Positions 1 to 14,451 of a stretch of DNA of 64,000 nt are shown here, piece after piece. Positions within the stretch are counted from its first letter, which is position 1. The number at the start of each line of letters is the position of its first letter. A model generated the notes under the pieces. That model was not told where the DNA came from. It saw nothing but the letters and a program-made list of their open reading frames with translations, and did not search any database. This DNA is from Neelides folsomi (lineage: Eukaryota > Arthropoda > Collembola > Neelipleona > Neelidae), in contig JAQGBZ010000116.1 of assembly GCA_034687125.1 (NCBI GenBank), positions 1 to 64,000 on the forward strand, in the 5' to 3' direction. A program made the translations under genes and the position numbers.

Positions 1-216
1 GAAAACTTTAGATCGTCAAATATTGCTTGACGGATAAAATAACTGTGTTTGGGTAGTTTATAATTTAGGCTGAGCCAGTGGTAATGCCTATTCTTATATT
101 AACATTAATCCATTCTATTAATGCTTTATGTAAGCTTTAATTACATTTCTTTTAAGATTAAGATATAAATATAGAATATGTAATTTTATATTCTAAATTA
201 TTGGTGTTAGAATTAA

Positions 217-331
217 GGTGTTTATCCTATTTATTTCAACGTGTTTAATTTATTTATTATGGTGTTTACCTAAGAGGTATTTAATTTAATTATTTTAAGG
301 TGTTTATTCTATTTATTGAGGTGTTTAGTTA
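217..331. repeat. Degenerate tandem repeat in NOP2 intron
   Basis: Five imperfect copies of a unit beginning GGTGTTTA and followed by T/A-rich TATTTATT-like sequence lie at about 217, 239, 260, 299 and 319. Unit lengths vary from about 20 to 40 bp. It lies in the intron after NOP2 exon 2. It looks like a decayed minisatellite; no coding potential is seen. Confidence 0.5.
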
Positions 332-402
332 AATGGGATCCGAAAATGAATCCAATTTGTTTACCTAATCAATTCTAAAGTTAAAACATTATATGGACAT
401 AC

Positions 403-1353
403 CTTGTTGGGTCTTTTTTGTTTTTAAAATCAAATAAGATTCCAATTATTTCTCTAATTCTGTGTTCAAGTATAGAATTGTCAACAGTTTCAAGTTCCTC
501 TTCTGAAGGGAAATTGAATTTCTCACACTCTTCTTGTTCGTCCTTATCTCCTTCTTCATCTTCGTCATCTTCTTCATTTTCTTCTTCATCGTCATCCTTA
601 TCCCTAATGTAAGTTAAGGTACAAAATTATTGTCTGTAGATATTAAATAGGTGAATTATAAAAAAGTTCATAAAATATATTAAAATAAGCGTAAATTATA
701 AAAAATCTAATAATTGTTTATAAAAATTACTTTTTTAGGGTGAGCTTCTTCTTTAAACCCTTAAGCATTTTATTTGAACTTGGTTTTTTTTCCTCATCTT
801 CGCCTTCTTCCTCTTCGTCTTCTTCATCTTCATTCACTTCAGCATCAAATTCATCATCCATGAATTCTTCATCCTCGACTTCCTCCTCCGCTTCGTCCTC
901 AGATGCAACAAGCTGGGGAGGTTCATCGTCATCCGAATCAAAGATTTTTGGATTCTTTGATGATTTCGCAACAATTTTCTCTTCAGCTTTCCTTTTAAAT
1001 GTGGCTGAAAGTGGAGTTCGTCTTTTTTTTTTAAACTCTTCCTCCTTGTCCAGTTTACTTCTCTCTTTAGCAGCTGTAATGTACTCTGGCTTGAGAAGTG
1101 TTTTTGTATCTTCATCTTTAATAACTTCTAAATCGTTATCAACTTCTCGGGTTTTAAAACTAGAACTTTTCTTATTAAACTTAGGATTAATTTCGGTTTT
1201 ATTAGCATTATTCTTGTCTTGTCTTGTATTTGTCGCTTTCCTTTTAAACTTTCCAGTATCGTCGTCTTGTCCCCATTTAGGATCGCCCTGCTTACGAGAC
1301 TTACGCCCTGGACCTCGTTTAGGCTTCGTGGACCAATCAACATTTCGACCCAT
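403..1353 (-). CDS. NOP2: NOP2 (rRNA cytosine-5 methyltransferase), N-terminal part
   Basis: Partial gene running off the left edge. Two coding exons are visible: 1353-731 and 603-403 (complement), joined in phase 2, giving about 274 residues. The start reads MGRNVDW, followed at residues ~13-25 by GPGRKSRKQGDP, which matches the conserved opening of NOP2/p120 (human MGRK...GPGRKARKQ). A long basic then acidic region follows. Exon 2 ends with FNFPSEEELE and a helix containing HRIREIIGILFDF, matching the segment just before the methyltransferase domain of NOP2. The SAM-dependent catalytic domain is therefore outside the window. NOP2 methylates C5 of a cytosine in the large-subunit rRNA in the nucleolus. 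It is head-to-head with TBPL1. The 3' splice site of the next exon was not found in bases 1-400. Confidence 0.88.
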
Positions 1354-2397
1354 GATTTAACGATTGTTAAAATGCGAATATTATTTTAAATAAACAGATC
1401 GGAATTACTTTTTTATAACAATCACAAAACACAAGTTAAAATTGCATATCAAAAGGCAAAGGAAAAGCTTTGCTTTGCGTTTGCAACACGTTTATTTCAA
1501 AAGTCCTGCCTTAATGGCGCTAAATATACCGCTTTTGGACTCAGGGTCAATTGAGACTTTATAATAAAAAATTGAGTTTAATGACTGTTTAAACTATTAT
1601 TTAAGTGTGATTGAGTTCAATATGTAGTAGTGGTTAAATATATTTATATATTTAATTGGCCAGTTTATGAATTAGGTAATAGGGATGAGGAGAATAAGGA
1701 GGTGAAGTATGTGTTATACATGGATGTGATCCTTAAGTTGGCGCTCTTAAGCCGCAATGGCCGCACTTCCTCTCGGCTCTTTCCCACGACACGACTAACT
1801 TGGAAGGGTCTCGCAATTAATTAGAAACTCTTCCAATTTTATTTTAAGAGGGGGTTTAATTAATTTCCTCTTTTTACCTCCGAAAGATTTAATCCTCGGA
1901 CCCTTTGAAAATCTCATATTTTTGATCTCATCGACGGGCCTTAGAAGTTAAGTCTCCTCTCAATTAAATTCCTCAATTTTCGTCACCGTTTCGTTTTGGG
2001 TTTTTTGGGTATCCCACTGTTCGTATCTTGTAAAGTTTTTGTGAAATTTTTACTAATTGGAGGTATTTAGGCTTTATTCATTCATTATAATCTCACGGAG
2101 GCATTAAACAAGTCCCGGGATTCCTGTGTAATTTAATAATAATTTTTCTAGTCTTTGAAGATTCCTCAGTGGTGAGTTACAGCTATTTATTATTTATTTA
2201 TGTCATCAATTGAATCTCTATTAATTTTTATTCCCTATACTTGCTAATCTTTCACGGTTGATTAATTTGTTTGGTATTACGATCATGTTAATGTTAAATG
2301 ACTAACCTGTTATTAAACTTTACAAAAAATGGAACTGGGCATTAATAACCCCGTTTGAATTTGTTTTAAAGAGACCCGAAGTAAACGCGAGTTAACT
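1354..2397. promoter_or_regulatory. Divergent NOP2 / TBPL1 promoter interval
   Basis: About 1 kb separates the two start codons. GC-richer stretches at about 1740-1810 and 1880-2000 probably hold transcription starts and untranslated exons. A 3' splice consensus (TTTTAAAG then AGACCC) about 27 bp upstream of the TBPL1 ATG suggests a 5' untranslated exon for TBPL1. No TATA box could be assigned and no gene is seen inside. Confidence 0.4.
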
Positions 2398-3619
2398 ATG
2401 AGTTTAAATGTGAAAGTCGAGGAAGTTGACTTGGAGGAGGAGGAGGAAGATGACGAAGAATACGTTCCGGACCACGACTCGGCCGATTCCGACGAGTTTG
2501 AAGTCAAGATCGAGGAGAAAGAGAATAAAGGGGAGAACTTGGCTGACAACGGAGGAAACGAGAACGAGCTCGACATCATTCTCAATAACGTCGTGTGCAA
2601 TTTCAGTGTTCGATGTCATCTCAACCTCAAGCAAATAGCTATGAATGGGAACAACGTGGAATTTCATAAAGAAATGGCCGTAAGATTATAAATTTTCAAA
2701 ACTAATAAAAACTTAACCGTCTCTAAATCTAAAATATAAATTTCTACATATCACCGTAATATAAATCATATTCCATTAAATACGAATATTATTAACTCAA
2801 CGACACTAATGATATATCGTTATTTCATTATCGTCCCGAATAAAACTTTATTTGAAAATTTTAAATTGTTCAGATGCTGATTATGAAACTGAGGAGACCT
2901 CGTTGTACAGCATCCATTTGGTCGTCTGGGAAAGTAACGATGACGGGTGCGACGACGGAAACGGATGCTAAGACGGGTGCGAGGCGAGTGGCCCGGATAC
3001 TTCAGAAACTAGGGTTCAATGTCCGATTCACGAACTATAGGATCGTGAACGTCCTTGCCACTTGCACTATGCCCTTTGCGATTAAAATTGCCGAATTTGC
3101 TTCTGCTCACCCTCGAACGGCTAGGTGAGAAAATCAGATAAAGAATCCTCTCAACCAAATCCGAGAAAGTGTTCCAAGGGACTTGGTTGAGCTTGAGAGA
3201 CTTGAGATTGTTTATCATTTATCATTTCATTATCAACCCCTCAAATATACTATTATTATTTATAACTTGTTATGTTTAGTTTATTTGACTCACTTGTAAT
3301 TCTTTAAACATGTTAAACAAATAGTTAAAATAAGATTAATTACTTAATTTTGTTCATTTACAGCTACGAGCCTGAACTTCATCCAGGAGTAACTTTCCGA
3401 ATGAGGGATATTCGTGCTACATTAAAAGTGTTTTCAACGGGTAGTGTGACCATCACAGCTCCAAGTGTCTCGTCGATTCAAACAGCTGTAGAAGAAGCCT
3501 ATCGCCTAGTCTTCGAGCACAAAAACAAGCGGAGGCCCGAAGACATTAACAAGTTCCCGATCAACGAACGTAAGCGTCGTCGTATGTGCGCCCGCCAACA
3601 AATGTCCGAAAACAAATAA
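2398..3619 (+). CDS. TBPL1: TBP-like factor TRF2 / TBPL1
   Basis: Three exons, 2398-2679, 2874-3124 and 3364-3619, join in frame to 262 residues. After a ~58-residue acidic leader, the TBP core starts at ELDIILNNVVCNF and continues with RCHLNLKQIA, KLRRPRCTASIWSSGK and TGATTETDAKTGARR (first saddle repeat). The second repeat has SYEPELHPGV, RATLKVFSTGSVTI and TAVEEAYRLVF. These match TBPL1/TRF2 rather than TBP: the block IWSSGK...TGA and YEPELHP are TRF2 hallmarks. Human TBPL1 is 186 residues, so this copy has an acidic N-terminal and a basic C-terminal extension (about residues 231-262, rich in K/R). TRF2 binds TFIIA/TFIIB but not TATA, and drives TATA-less and TCT promoters, including ribosomal protein genes in flies. 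Exon boundaries are all GT-AG. Confidence 0.93.
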
Positions 3620-6201
3620 TACCCCGCATGGTCCATCAATAATTAATTTATTTCTAACTGATGTTATCAACTTTGTTTCTCACTTCTGTCCAAAGGCCAG
3701 GAGGAAATGTGAAGACTTTTGAGTGTTAAGTCATTATTATATATTATTATTATTTACGAGTCTACTACAACGTACGCATTATTAGTTTATTGTTTTAATC
3801 TTTAACGCTATATTCTAATAATTAAGGAATAGGTGTTAAGTTTATTTTAATTATCAATTTTCCCATCCAATACAAATTATAAAATAATTGTATTGGTTTT
3901 TTGATTTCTCGAACACTCAAGCTCGTAAAAATTTCCAATGTATAAGTCATTCTTGATTATTTATTAAGCAATAATAACCAATTATTATATTTATAAGAGA
4001 ACATTTTAATAACAAGTCGATCCACTTTAAAATGATTTGATTGTTTTTGCCCAAATAAACAGTTGAGCAAAATGTTAAATTCACAATTCCATTTTCCAGT
4101 GTCATTTGATGATTAGAAAACGATGTAATTTTTGTTTTAAAATAATATCTTTTAATTTTGAATCGGATGACACAATAAGTTTGAAATATATTTATAAATA
4201 TATACCTACAATACAGTTGAATTTACAATACGATTTTATATGTATTTTGAAGTAATAATCGCATCTCATCCGTCTACAATATAATGGTTAGATACATGTG
4301 TAATATCTTATTGATAGTAATTGTTATATCAAGTGTGTTCACCAATGTGTTGGTGAATTAAATTATCAAAAACTAGTTAGGTAATTTCAAGAATGAACAC
4401 TTCCCAATTTTACAAATTGTAAGCTGGCAGGGAAAATGTAGAAATTTACCTAATAATGGATGTCGTCTAAAATATATATAATTACATTGCTTTGATTTTG
4501 ATAATAATTAAAAAAATAACTACAATTTTAGTTAAGGCTCATCTCAAGTCAGCACACAATTTTACAATTATAGAATAAATACATGTATAGAAGCTATGAG
4601 GCAGAAAATTGGATAGTTTTTTATGTTCATTTAAATGTATATTTAAAGATATATAGGTTTATACCTTCGACATTAATTATGTTCACCTCATAGCCTCCTA
4701 TACTAATTATTTTCTCATTCTTTTAACGTTGAGATTACCCAAATACCTTTGATGTAAATAATTTAATAATTTATTTGTAATTGCTTAATTACACTGCACT
4801 TAATTGTAAGTGAATGAATTCCGAACAAGGAATGCGAACAAATGAAGAAGATTCAGTGGTTCTAATTACAAGAAAGGACGTTTCACGAGTTCGTAGGGTT
4901 GTAATGACATAAGCTTAACTGAAATATGTACGTTCTTTATAAATTATAATTAAATAACGAAGTATTATCTAACCTTCAATATTAATATCACCCAAGTTCG
5001 TAATTAACGGTGTTTAAAATTGATTCAGTGTAAACTCAAAATAATGAATGTGATTCAAAATCATGTAATTTTATTTCTCACTAATTCTTTTACTATGAAT
5101 GTTGAATCTGTTGAAGAATAAATAAAGTGAGAAAAGTTTTTATTACAATATTTTATGAATTTATTTCATTTAAAAGTTGTTTATTCTTTTATACTCAAAT
5201 ACCTTTTTGTCACTTCTAAATATAAAAGCAAATATATTAATTTGCAAAAATTAATTTCTTTTGAATAAGCTATTTTATAAAATTACACATTCAATTTTTT
5301 GACATGTAGCGGAATCTAAAATTCCTTATAGAAAATGTTTATACTCCAATGCTTTGCAATATAAAATATGCAAATGTAATCTTACCATTGCAATTGACGA
5401 TTTATATTGTTTTTTGCAATTTAATGCAATGCAATATAAATGCCAAATCCCTAGTCTTATTTATCATCCCTATACACATAATAAACAACATGATAAAAAA
5501 CTAGTCCTACACCAACAGCTTTCATAATAGAAAGATAGAATATCTTGGTATATGATGGAATTCTATTCTCCCATTATCTTTGCAATTTAACATATCCATT
5601 CCGTTTTATCCGTAGTTGAATTGCATCGATTTTGCATTGTCGTTACTTCCAATTCCAACTCGCCCCTAATCAAACCATTTGGGAGTTAATGCGAAAACAA
5701 GGCACGAAGAGAGAGAGAGAGAGATCTGTCTTTGGCGATCGCATCGCCTAGTCGCCACTTCCCCTCCCAAAGCGCTATGCTATTTGAAAAAAAAGGTTGT
5801 ATTTATCAATTTATCACTTTCCTTTCATCTTTTGCTCATCATTTCTTCAGTTGTTCTTTTTTAATTGATTTGTTTGATAACAAATATAATATTTTATAGA
5901 AATTATCAACCTTTACATTATAGAGCATTATTTTGGCGTTGCTCTACTGGTACACTTTTAAAAATTAGTAATCTTATTTATTCTTCTTATAATTTCCAAT
6001 TTGTTTAAAAACATTGTTTAATTGTTGCGAAATGCCTCTTCAATGAGGAATGAATTTCATGTCATTATTAGTAAAATGATATTCAAAAGTTAACAAAACA
6101 AGGTAATTGGACATTTTTACTCTTACTCTTTGCATATTTATTTCCTTTGATATCGCATGCAATAATATTATCAATATTGACATTGTTTTTATATATTTTA
6201 G
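3620..6201. other. Intergenic / Su(H) 5' untranslated region
   Basis: About 2.6 kb, AT-rich, with no recognisable coding exon. A GC-richer patch with an (AG)n microsatellite at about 5705-5800 ends in a donor-like AAAAAG-GTTGTA and is probably a 5' untranslated exon of Su(H). All ATG frames in it close or do not join the next exon in phase. A perfect 8-bp stem with a 4-nt loop (TTCACCAA/TTGGTGAA) sits at 4338-4357. Confidence 0.4.
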
Positions 6202-7723
<1,522 letters not shown>

Positions 7724-8557
7724 TCACAAAATATTAGCAATTATAATAAAAATAGGCTGTATGTTTTGTATAGTAGCAATAATATAAATATAATTCAGAT
7801 ATAAAGTTCAACCTTTGTAATAAATCCTATGTCTTTATATATCAGTAGCATATACCATAATTAATAATTTAAATACTATGAAAAAATATTTAGTTGGTGG
7901 AATATTTTGTACTGTTATAATCTCAATTATTTTAGTTTAATCTTAAATATGTAAATTATGAAATTCATTCATTTAAATTGTTTTGTTTTGTCTTGTCTTA
8001 TAAGCTATATGGAATTATTGGAATTGTTTATAATTATAATTTTAAACTCTGACTTAATCGTATTCGTGTTCATTACATATGATAATTTAATTACTTTTAG
8101 ATATTTTAATATTGAATTTTAATACCCTGAAAAAATCTCCACATTTATAATAAATAGCCAAATAGTCAATTTGTTCCTAAAAATTAAATAATTCGCTTGT
8201 GTAATCATGATAGAATATGGTAATAATGTAAAATATTAGGTCATATTTTTAAAAGTTATAGATGTAACGAGTTTTAAGGAACTTGTATCTGTTAACGAAT
8301 TATCTCATTTTTATATAAAAAATGTGTACCTTTTAAAAATGATCTATAGATTCTGATGCCTTCCAATGGATTTACAAATGAAATTAAAATGCCTACCTAA
8401 TATTGAGATAATATGAGATTGTAATTTTACATATTAAACTGTTATTATAAAAAACTCTAATAAATCTAATGTATAATTGTTATTTTAAATAAATGAGACA
8501 AAATAAATTTTCAAATCATAAACAATTAGTTTCCATTTATTAGAAGAAAATCAAAAT
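7724..8557. other. Convergent 3' interval Su(H) / RPL13
   Basis: AT-rich sequence with the 3' UTRs of the two convergent genes. Candidate poly(A) signals are AATAAA at 7745-7750 (+) and its complement at 8536-8541 (-), the latter only about 17 nt past the RPL13 stop. No gene is seen. Confidence 0.5.
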
Positions 8558-9384
8558 TTATTTCCTCCTCTTCTTCTTTCCAGCCTCCCTCGCCTTCGCG
8601 GCATCTTCAGGGTTCTCGGCCGCCTCCTTCGCTCTCTTAGCTCGGATTCCAACAAGTCGGGCATCGCTGCGAGCTTTCCTCAATGTATTGAAAGCAGAGA
8701 ATTTCTTCTCATCTTCAGTTGGAACGCGTGGCTTCTCCTTCTTAGATGGCTGCCGAATTGGCATGATGGGTCCTTTGAGTTGACTTGCCATCTTCAATTC
8801 CTCGGCCTAAAAACAAGATGGTAATTATAATTTTATACACAAAATAATACAATTTAAAAATAAATATTATTAAATTACATTTGACAAAATTAAACAATAC
8901 CAAAAATATTGAAATTGCTTTGTTCGATTTCGATAGTCAATAAAATGGACATAAAAATATTTACCGATGAGTCTCCCTTCCATGGCTTCTTAGGATTGAG
9001 TGGGAACAGGATTAACCTAGACCTGTATTCCTTAAGACGCTGAACATTTTGTTGAAGCGAATCGAGGGACTTGTTTTTCCTTCGGTGGTCAACAGAAATT
9101 CCGATGGTCCTAGCGTAGTTCTTGTTCAACCCAGCACGCTTAACCTCTTCAAGGGTGAATCCACGTCCTGCCCTGAGCTTTGTGTGGTATCGGACAGTCG
9201 GGCATCGAACAATGGGACGGAGAGACCCGCTGGCCGGGCGAACTCCGAGAGCCTTTGCTTTCTTGACACGATTATCGTGACGACGCTTCTTCCTAGCTGG
9301 TTGATTGAACCAGGTCTTCACATAAGACTGCCAGTCTTTGTGAAAATGCCCATTGGGCACCATATTATTTCGCTTCGGAGCCAT
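8558..9384 (-). CDS. RPL13: 60S ribosomal protein L13 (eL13)
   Basis: Two coding exons on the complement, 9384-8965 and 8806-8558, give 222 residues. The protein reads [19 protein letters not shown], then [74 protein letters not shown], and a lysine-rich tail ending KKKRRK. This is an end-to-end match to eL13 (human 211 residues), a structural protein of the large subunit. A 3' splice site lies 7 bp upstream of the ATG, so transcription starts in an untranslated exon further right, as is common in ribosomal protein genes. The 158-bp intron was read for C/D or H/ACA snoRNA boxes and none was evident. It is head-to-head with PIGN. Confidence 0.97.
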
Positions 9385-10052
9385 CTTCGACCTAAAATAA
9401 TTAAAAAGATTTAAAATGGGGAATTAACCACAATATGCATTTGTGCATGGTATATGGTTAACACAAGGGACTCGGAAGGCATAAGAAAACAACAATAAGG
9501 AGCGTGGAAGTTTTATAATTTTTGGGTAGATTAGTTGGTTAATGATAAGATTATCTAATTAAGGTAATCATAATTAAGAGGGTTGTAAGTTAATTGATCA
9601 TTTAATTTTACCCGTAGAAGTAGAGTCAAGTCGGTTTGGTCAAGTCCGAAGCACGTCGCCGGAAACTTATGGAGTAATCCTATAGAGAGTGCGCTGGCTT
9701 CGCTCATGACTTATAAACATCTTATAACTCGCCCAATTTCAAGCAAACTCCCTCCAAATCATTCACTTTCTTTCTCTATGAGAAATTCTCATTCATTCAT
9801 TCCATTCATTCCCGTATCTTTTCTACGCGCACATGATACATTCCTTTCCTCTGCAAATATTTAATTGTAATTTGTTAAAATATTGCAGTAGAAAAGAAGA
9901 CAGTATTTTGAATATGATTATTCATGATAACTTACATCCCAGTTAGTTAAAAATCATATTAATGCCATATTAATTATTGACATTGTTATATTTAAAAAGG
10001 TAAACATCCAATTACCGGTTTTTAAATTAAAAACTTTTTAATAATCGTTAAA
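9385..10052. promoter_or_regulatory. Divergent RPL13 / PIGN promoter interval
   Basis: About 670 bp between start codons. The left part must contain the RPL13 untranslated first exon; the GC-richer stretch 9625-9720 is the likely core promoter area. No polypyrimidine TCT initiator could be placed with confidence. No extra gene is seen. Confidence 0.4.
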
Positions 10053-13000
10053 ATGCGATACTTTGTTTTTTTGAGTCTTTTAGTTAATTGTTTTTTATTT
10101 TACTCAATATTTGACGTGTATTTTAAATCTCCTGTGGTTCGAGTTGAAAAAGATCATCGACCCGAGGAAGCCTCAAGTTTCGAAAGAATTGTTTTTATCG
10201 TAGGCGATGGGCTCAGGGCAGATTTGTTTTTTAATCATCCCGAAAACATTCCTTTTTTCAGGTATCTGCACTATAAGCTCATTATGAATAATTCCTAACT
10301 CCTTGTATTTTTAATATTTACTAATTTAATATTTTTCATTTTAGGGAGGTGATGACAAGGAATAATGCTGCATGGGGAATTTCTGACTCAAGAGTTCCAA
10401 CTGAATCAAGACCTGGACATATTGCCCTTTTTGCTGGTTTCTTTGAAGATCCGTCCGCTGTCTTTACTGGATGGCAAGAAAATATTGTTGAGTTTGATTC
10501 AGTATTTAACAGAAGTAAACGAGCCGTAGCTTTCGGTTCACCCGATGTTGTCCCAATGTTTGCTAAAGGTATAACACCAATGTTTAATTAATTATTTTTT
10601 TATCCGAATACAATAACATTGTAATTTGTTCAACATAATTTGTTTGCTGATGTTGTGACCTAACTTAATATTTATATAATTTTCTTAGGAATGGGAAAGG
10701 ACAAAATAACATATGACTCTTATGCTGCCGAAGAACAAGATTTTACTAGAAAAAACAACAGTTTACTCGATTCATGGGTTTTAGAGAAATTCGAAGCAAT
10801 GGCAAAAAATAAACTTATCCCAATGGAGAGTGAAACATTAATATTTCTTCATTTACTTGGAATAGATAATACAGGGCATGCAAACAAGCCAGGTTCTAGG
10901 TAAGGATTGAAATACGAAAGTTTATTATTTATTGTACTGTCCTTTCATACATTGTAAACCTATCAATTATCATTTTATTTGTTTCTCAATTAATAATGAT
11001 AATCGTGCTTAAAAGTGCTTATTATTTTGTTTTCTTTATTAGAGAGTACTCTCAGGCTATCAACTACGTCGATACAATTTCTAGAAAAATAGAGCAAATA
11101 ACGAACAATTATTATAATGATGATAAAACACTTTTTATTTTCACCTCAGACCACGGAATGACAAATTGGGGTAAATATTCATTTTCATTATTTAAAATTG
11201 ATGATGATAATGAAATCAATATTTTATTGAATATATTCGCTATCAATCTTGATCGATTTTTCAAACATTTTTATCATAAGGATCTCATGGCGGTGGTTCC
11301 AAAGACGAAACAGAATGTCCTTATGTCGTGTGGGGTGATGGCATCAAGTAAAATCTATAATTTATACTCCAACTCAATCATTTTAAGTTTTAATGTGCAT
11401 CATTGTGTGAAATAATAGGCGAATGGAGAATCATCGACTGAAGCAAACTGATTTTGCGGCATTAATCTCGGGAGGTTTAGGGATTTCGTTTCCAACCAAT
11501 TCTATTGGACGATTTCCAGTTGAAATATTTCAAGATGAACGATATGCTCATCTCGCACTGCATGCCAATTTCCTTCAACTTGTCGAGCTCTATGAAACCA
11601 AAAAGGCCCTTGTTGTTACTGAAAGAAACTTTGGGATATTTGAATACGAAGAGGACGAAGGAATTGAGAGGGAAATAAGTAATTCAGTGGTTCTCAAAGA
11701 TATGGGAAAGCACGATTTTGGCGTAAGTGCATTTAAATAATTAATTCAATCAATTCCCTTCATAATGAGCAAAATTTATAAATATGGATACTTTAATCAC
11801 ATTAATTGGATTCTAATGTTTAAATACAAAAATTTGGATATGATTATAGGTAATCAATACGTTTTTAATAATTTAGCTCGACCGTCTCGAACTGGGGATC
11901 GATCGAGTTTTAAATGGAATTGAATATTATGAGCGTTATGATCAAACCCTCCTAATATTTTTCACTGTGACTGCCTTCATCTTATGGATGCTGATCATCA
12001 CTTACTTCATCTCGTCAGATGCTCTGGATGATGATTTGAGGGGGATTCGAGTCGGGAAGAATTCCCTCATTTCAACGACTCTTTTCTCCCTCATCATCCT
12101 CAAAGGTGAGTAGTGAATGTGTGCTCAATGAGCTGGATGGTGGAGATGTGGGAATAGGGAGATTATATAAATTTCATCCGTATTGTATTCTTGTGAGATC
12201 CCTCATCCTGAGAATCCCATGGAAAAGGGTCTCCTCCGACCCAGATGTTGGATAAAGGCAGAGGGTGAGAAAGTGTGCGTTGCAGGTGTAATCGGTTGGT
12301 CGGTTTGGAAGGGTCCGTACATTTGGGTGGTTTGGTTCCTCAGCCGCCTTCTCGTCTCGCTCCTCTCTACCAAGTGGCTGTTTGAATGGAAGGTCGCATT
12401 TCTTGTCCCGGTCTCCTTCGCCCTTCTCAATGCATTTGAGGAAAGGTGGACTGTGAGCGTTGGGCTCGTCGGGATCGGGATATGGATCCTTTACCGAAAG
12501 TGGGGAATTAAGGGTCTCGTGGCTGTTGCTCCCATCGGGTGTCTCGCCGTCTTCCCCCTCGCACCCGCCATCGGACAGGAGAGAAACCTCTTTCTCATGT
12601 AAATATCCATTACATTCTTCACACACACCTTTCCTTTTGATCCACATTACACGTGTTTGTAAAGTTAGGGAATTGAGCAGACGGTCGGTTTCAATTCGCG
12701 TCACCCATTCAGCAGTCTCAATTTCTTAACTTTTATCCACGATAATATCCAGGCTTTTCTTTTCAAGACATGCTAATGTTTAGGACCAATTTTTACCACC
12801 AGTTGCAAATACAAAGTATAACTAAAAAGTTTAAATCAAAACTTGTATAAAATATAAGTAGAGTTTGTATTTATGTATGATATATACAGCTACAGTTAAG
12901 TTTTACTATATATAGCTCCAACAGTCATTTTTTAGAATTCGTTGGTTTAAATAACTCAAAAATCCTGTTATATTTTTCATACAAAAAATGAGTAGTTTGA

Positions 13001-14451
13001 CAAAAAGTCAAACTAGATTGGATTTTTGAGAGTAAATAAAGATTTTTATATAAAAAATGGGTCTAGCTGTCTAGTACATGTAGGAAAAGCAACTGTTGGT
13101 ATTGTTCAATTTATTTATGGATATGCTCCTCTAACGTCTCTCACATTACCATAATAGGTGTGTTTTGTGTGAGGTAAGTGTAAGCATTATGATATAATGC
13201 ATTATCAAAGAGAAAAGGTGCATAGGGAGGTCTATACTCCCGACTACCGAACCGTGAAGATGAAGATAAAAGAAAGTTGGGTGGAAGAGAGCATTGAGGA
13301 GAGTCAGCCGGCATTTCACGGGACCCTGTTGTTGCTAACGGTCCCATCGCCCTCCCTTTTAGACTGATTTAATAAGGAGGTTAATTGAGGTATTGTTGAA
13401 TGTACAGGAGTGTGGGGCCGCTCATCTCAGCTGGCTTTGGCTTCTTCTTCTTTTTCCGAATCCAAGAGACGGGCATCGTGTTGCCTATACAATCTTCACT
13501 ACTATTTTTATCAGCTCTCCTGGTCCAGTTCCCCATGTCAATGTTGAGCCGATTGATGAGTTGGACCTCACTTGTTCTGGTCTTTCTGCCTACTTGCACA
13601 AATGAGAAGTATCAAGTTCAAAGGCTCATTTCAATTTTCCTCGCTCTTTCAATCCCTTTTTCATACTTGTCAATCACCCATGAAGCCTTGTTTCTCCCGA
13701 CTCTCTTCCTCGGACTGCTCTCGTTCCTTTGGGTGGAGATGAGAGATGAAACGACCTTTACCGAATTCCTCGATCTCACGACTAATTACAGAGAGAAGAT
13801 TGGGAAGAGGAGCATGATGTCATCACTGATAACAGCTTCATTCCATGTAATGTTGAATTAAAGTTTAATTTATTAAGATATATACCTACATAATAATACA
13901 GTAGTTATTAAGTTTAAGATACTTACTTAAATTGAAGAGATAATCTGATAATTGATTAAGATGAGAAATTTTAATCTAGGGCAATTAACTAATGATTTCT
14001 TTTTAAGGTATTTTTCGTCTTTGCGTCGTTCTTTGGAATGGGGAATATTGGAAGTATTAGCTCGTTTGATCCGAGCGCTGTTGTTTGCTTTGTGAGCATC
14101 TTCAGCCCATTTATGATGACGTTTCTACTTGTTCTGAAGTTACTCTTTCCAATCCTTCTCGTTTCTTCATTCTTTCGCTCAATCTTTAGTAGAAGAGAAG
14201 ATGTGAGTCGGCATTTCCTCATCCTTCTCTTCTTATCTCAAGGAATGGCTCTCGTCGCCTTTTTCAGACTCCGTAATGTGGGGTCATGGATTGAGATAGG
14301 AACAGCCCTCTCGGTCTATGTCATCGTCCAAGCTCTTGCTGTTGCTCTTATCCTCTTCCACTTCCTCGCAAATTTTCTCAACTCCTTTGCATTGTTCTCA
14401 TTCCAACCTTCGGATACCCTTCCCAAAGTTCATCACAAGTTCCAGGAATAA
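10053..14451 (+). CDS. PIGN: GPI ethanolamine phosphate transferase 1 (PIG-N)
   Basis: Ten exons: 10053-10261, 10345-10568, 10689-10899, 11043-11170, 11281-11347, 11419-11722, 11877-12105, 12286-12598, 13408-13846, 14008-14451; 855 residues in consistent phase (human 931). A signal anchor (residues ~3-22) is followed by the lumenal alkaline-phosphatase-like domain: IVGDGLRAD (~49-57), VPTESRPGH with the catalytic Thr at ~89, [10 protein letters not shown] (~199-208), [11 protein letters not shown] (~248-258). The C-terminal half is a run of membrane helices ending with [14 protein letters not shown] and [16 protein letters not shown], both diagnostic for PIG-N. The enzyme adds ethanolamine phosphate to the first mannose of the GPI anchor in the ER. 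The start of the exon at 12286 was chosen among several AGs because only it keeps phase and continues the membrane helix. AATAAA is at 14546-14551. Confidence 0.94.

Noticed and set aside
418-612. Serine-rich plus-strand frame
   Set aside because: Antisense of the acidic NOP2 exon 2 (403-603), which has matching splice sites and family similarity.
740-1360. 206-codon serine-rich plus-strand frame
   Set aside because: It is the antisense of the lysine/glutamate-rich NOP2 exon; composition explains the open frame.
4588-4700. Inverted pair GCTATGAGG / CCTCATAGC
   Set aside because: About 90 bp apart and the interior does not pair, so neither a MITE nor a hairpin RNA is convincing.
12174-12704. 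176-codon minus-strand frame inside PIGN
   Set aside because: Overlaps PIGN exon 12286-12598, whose membrane helices and phase fit the family; the antisense frame has no resemblance to any known protein.
13141-13347. Open frames in the PIGN intron 12599-13407
   Set aside because: The flanking PIGN exons join in phase and the alignment has no gap here; the open stretch has no clear splice sites. Possibly an untranslated or regulatory element.
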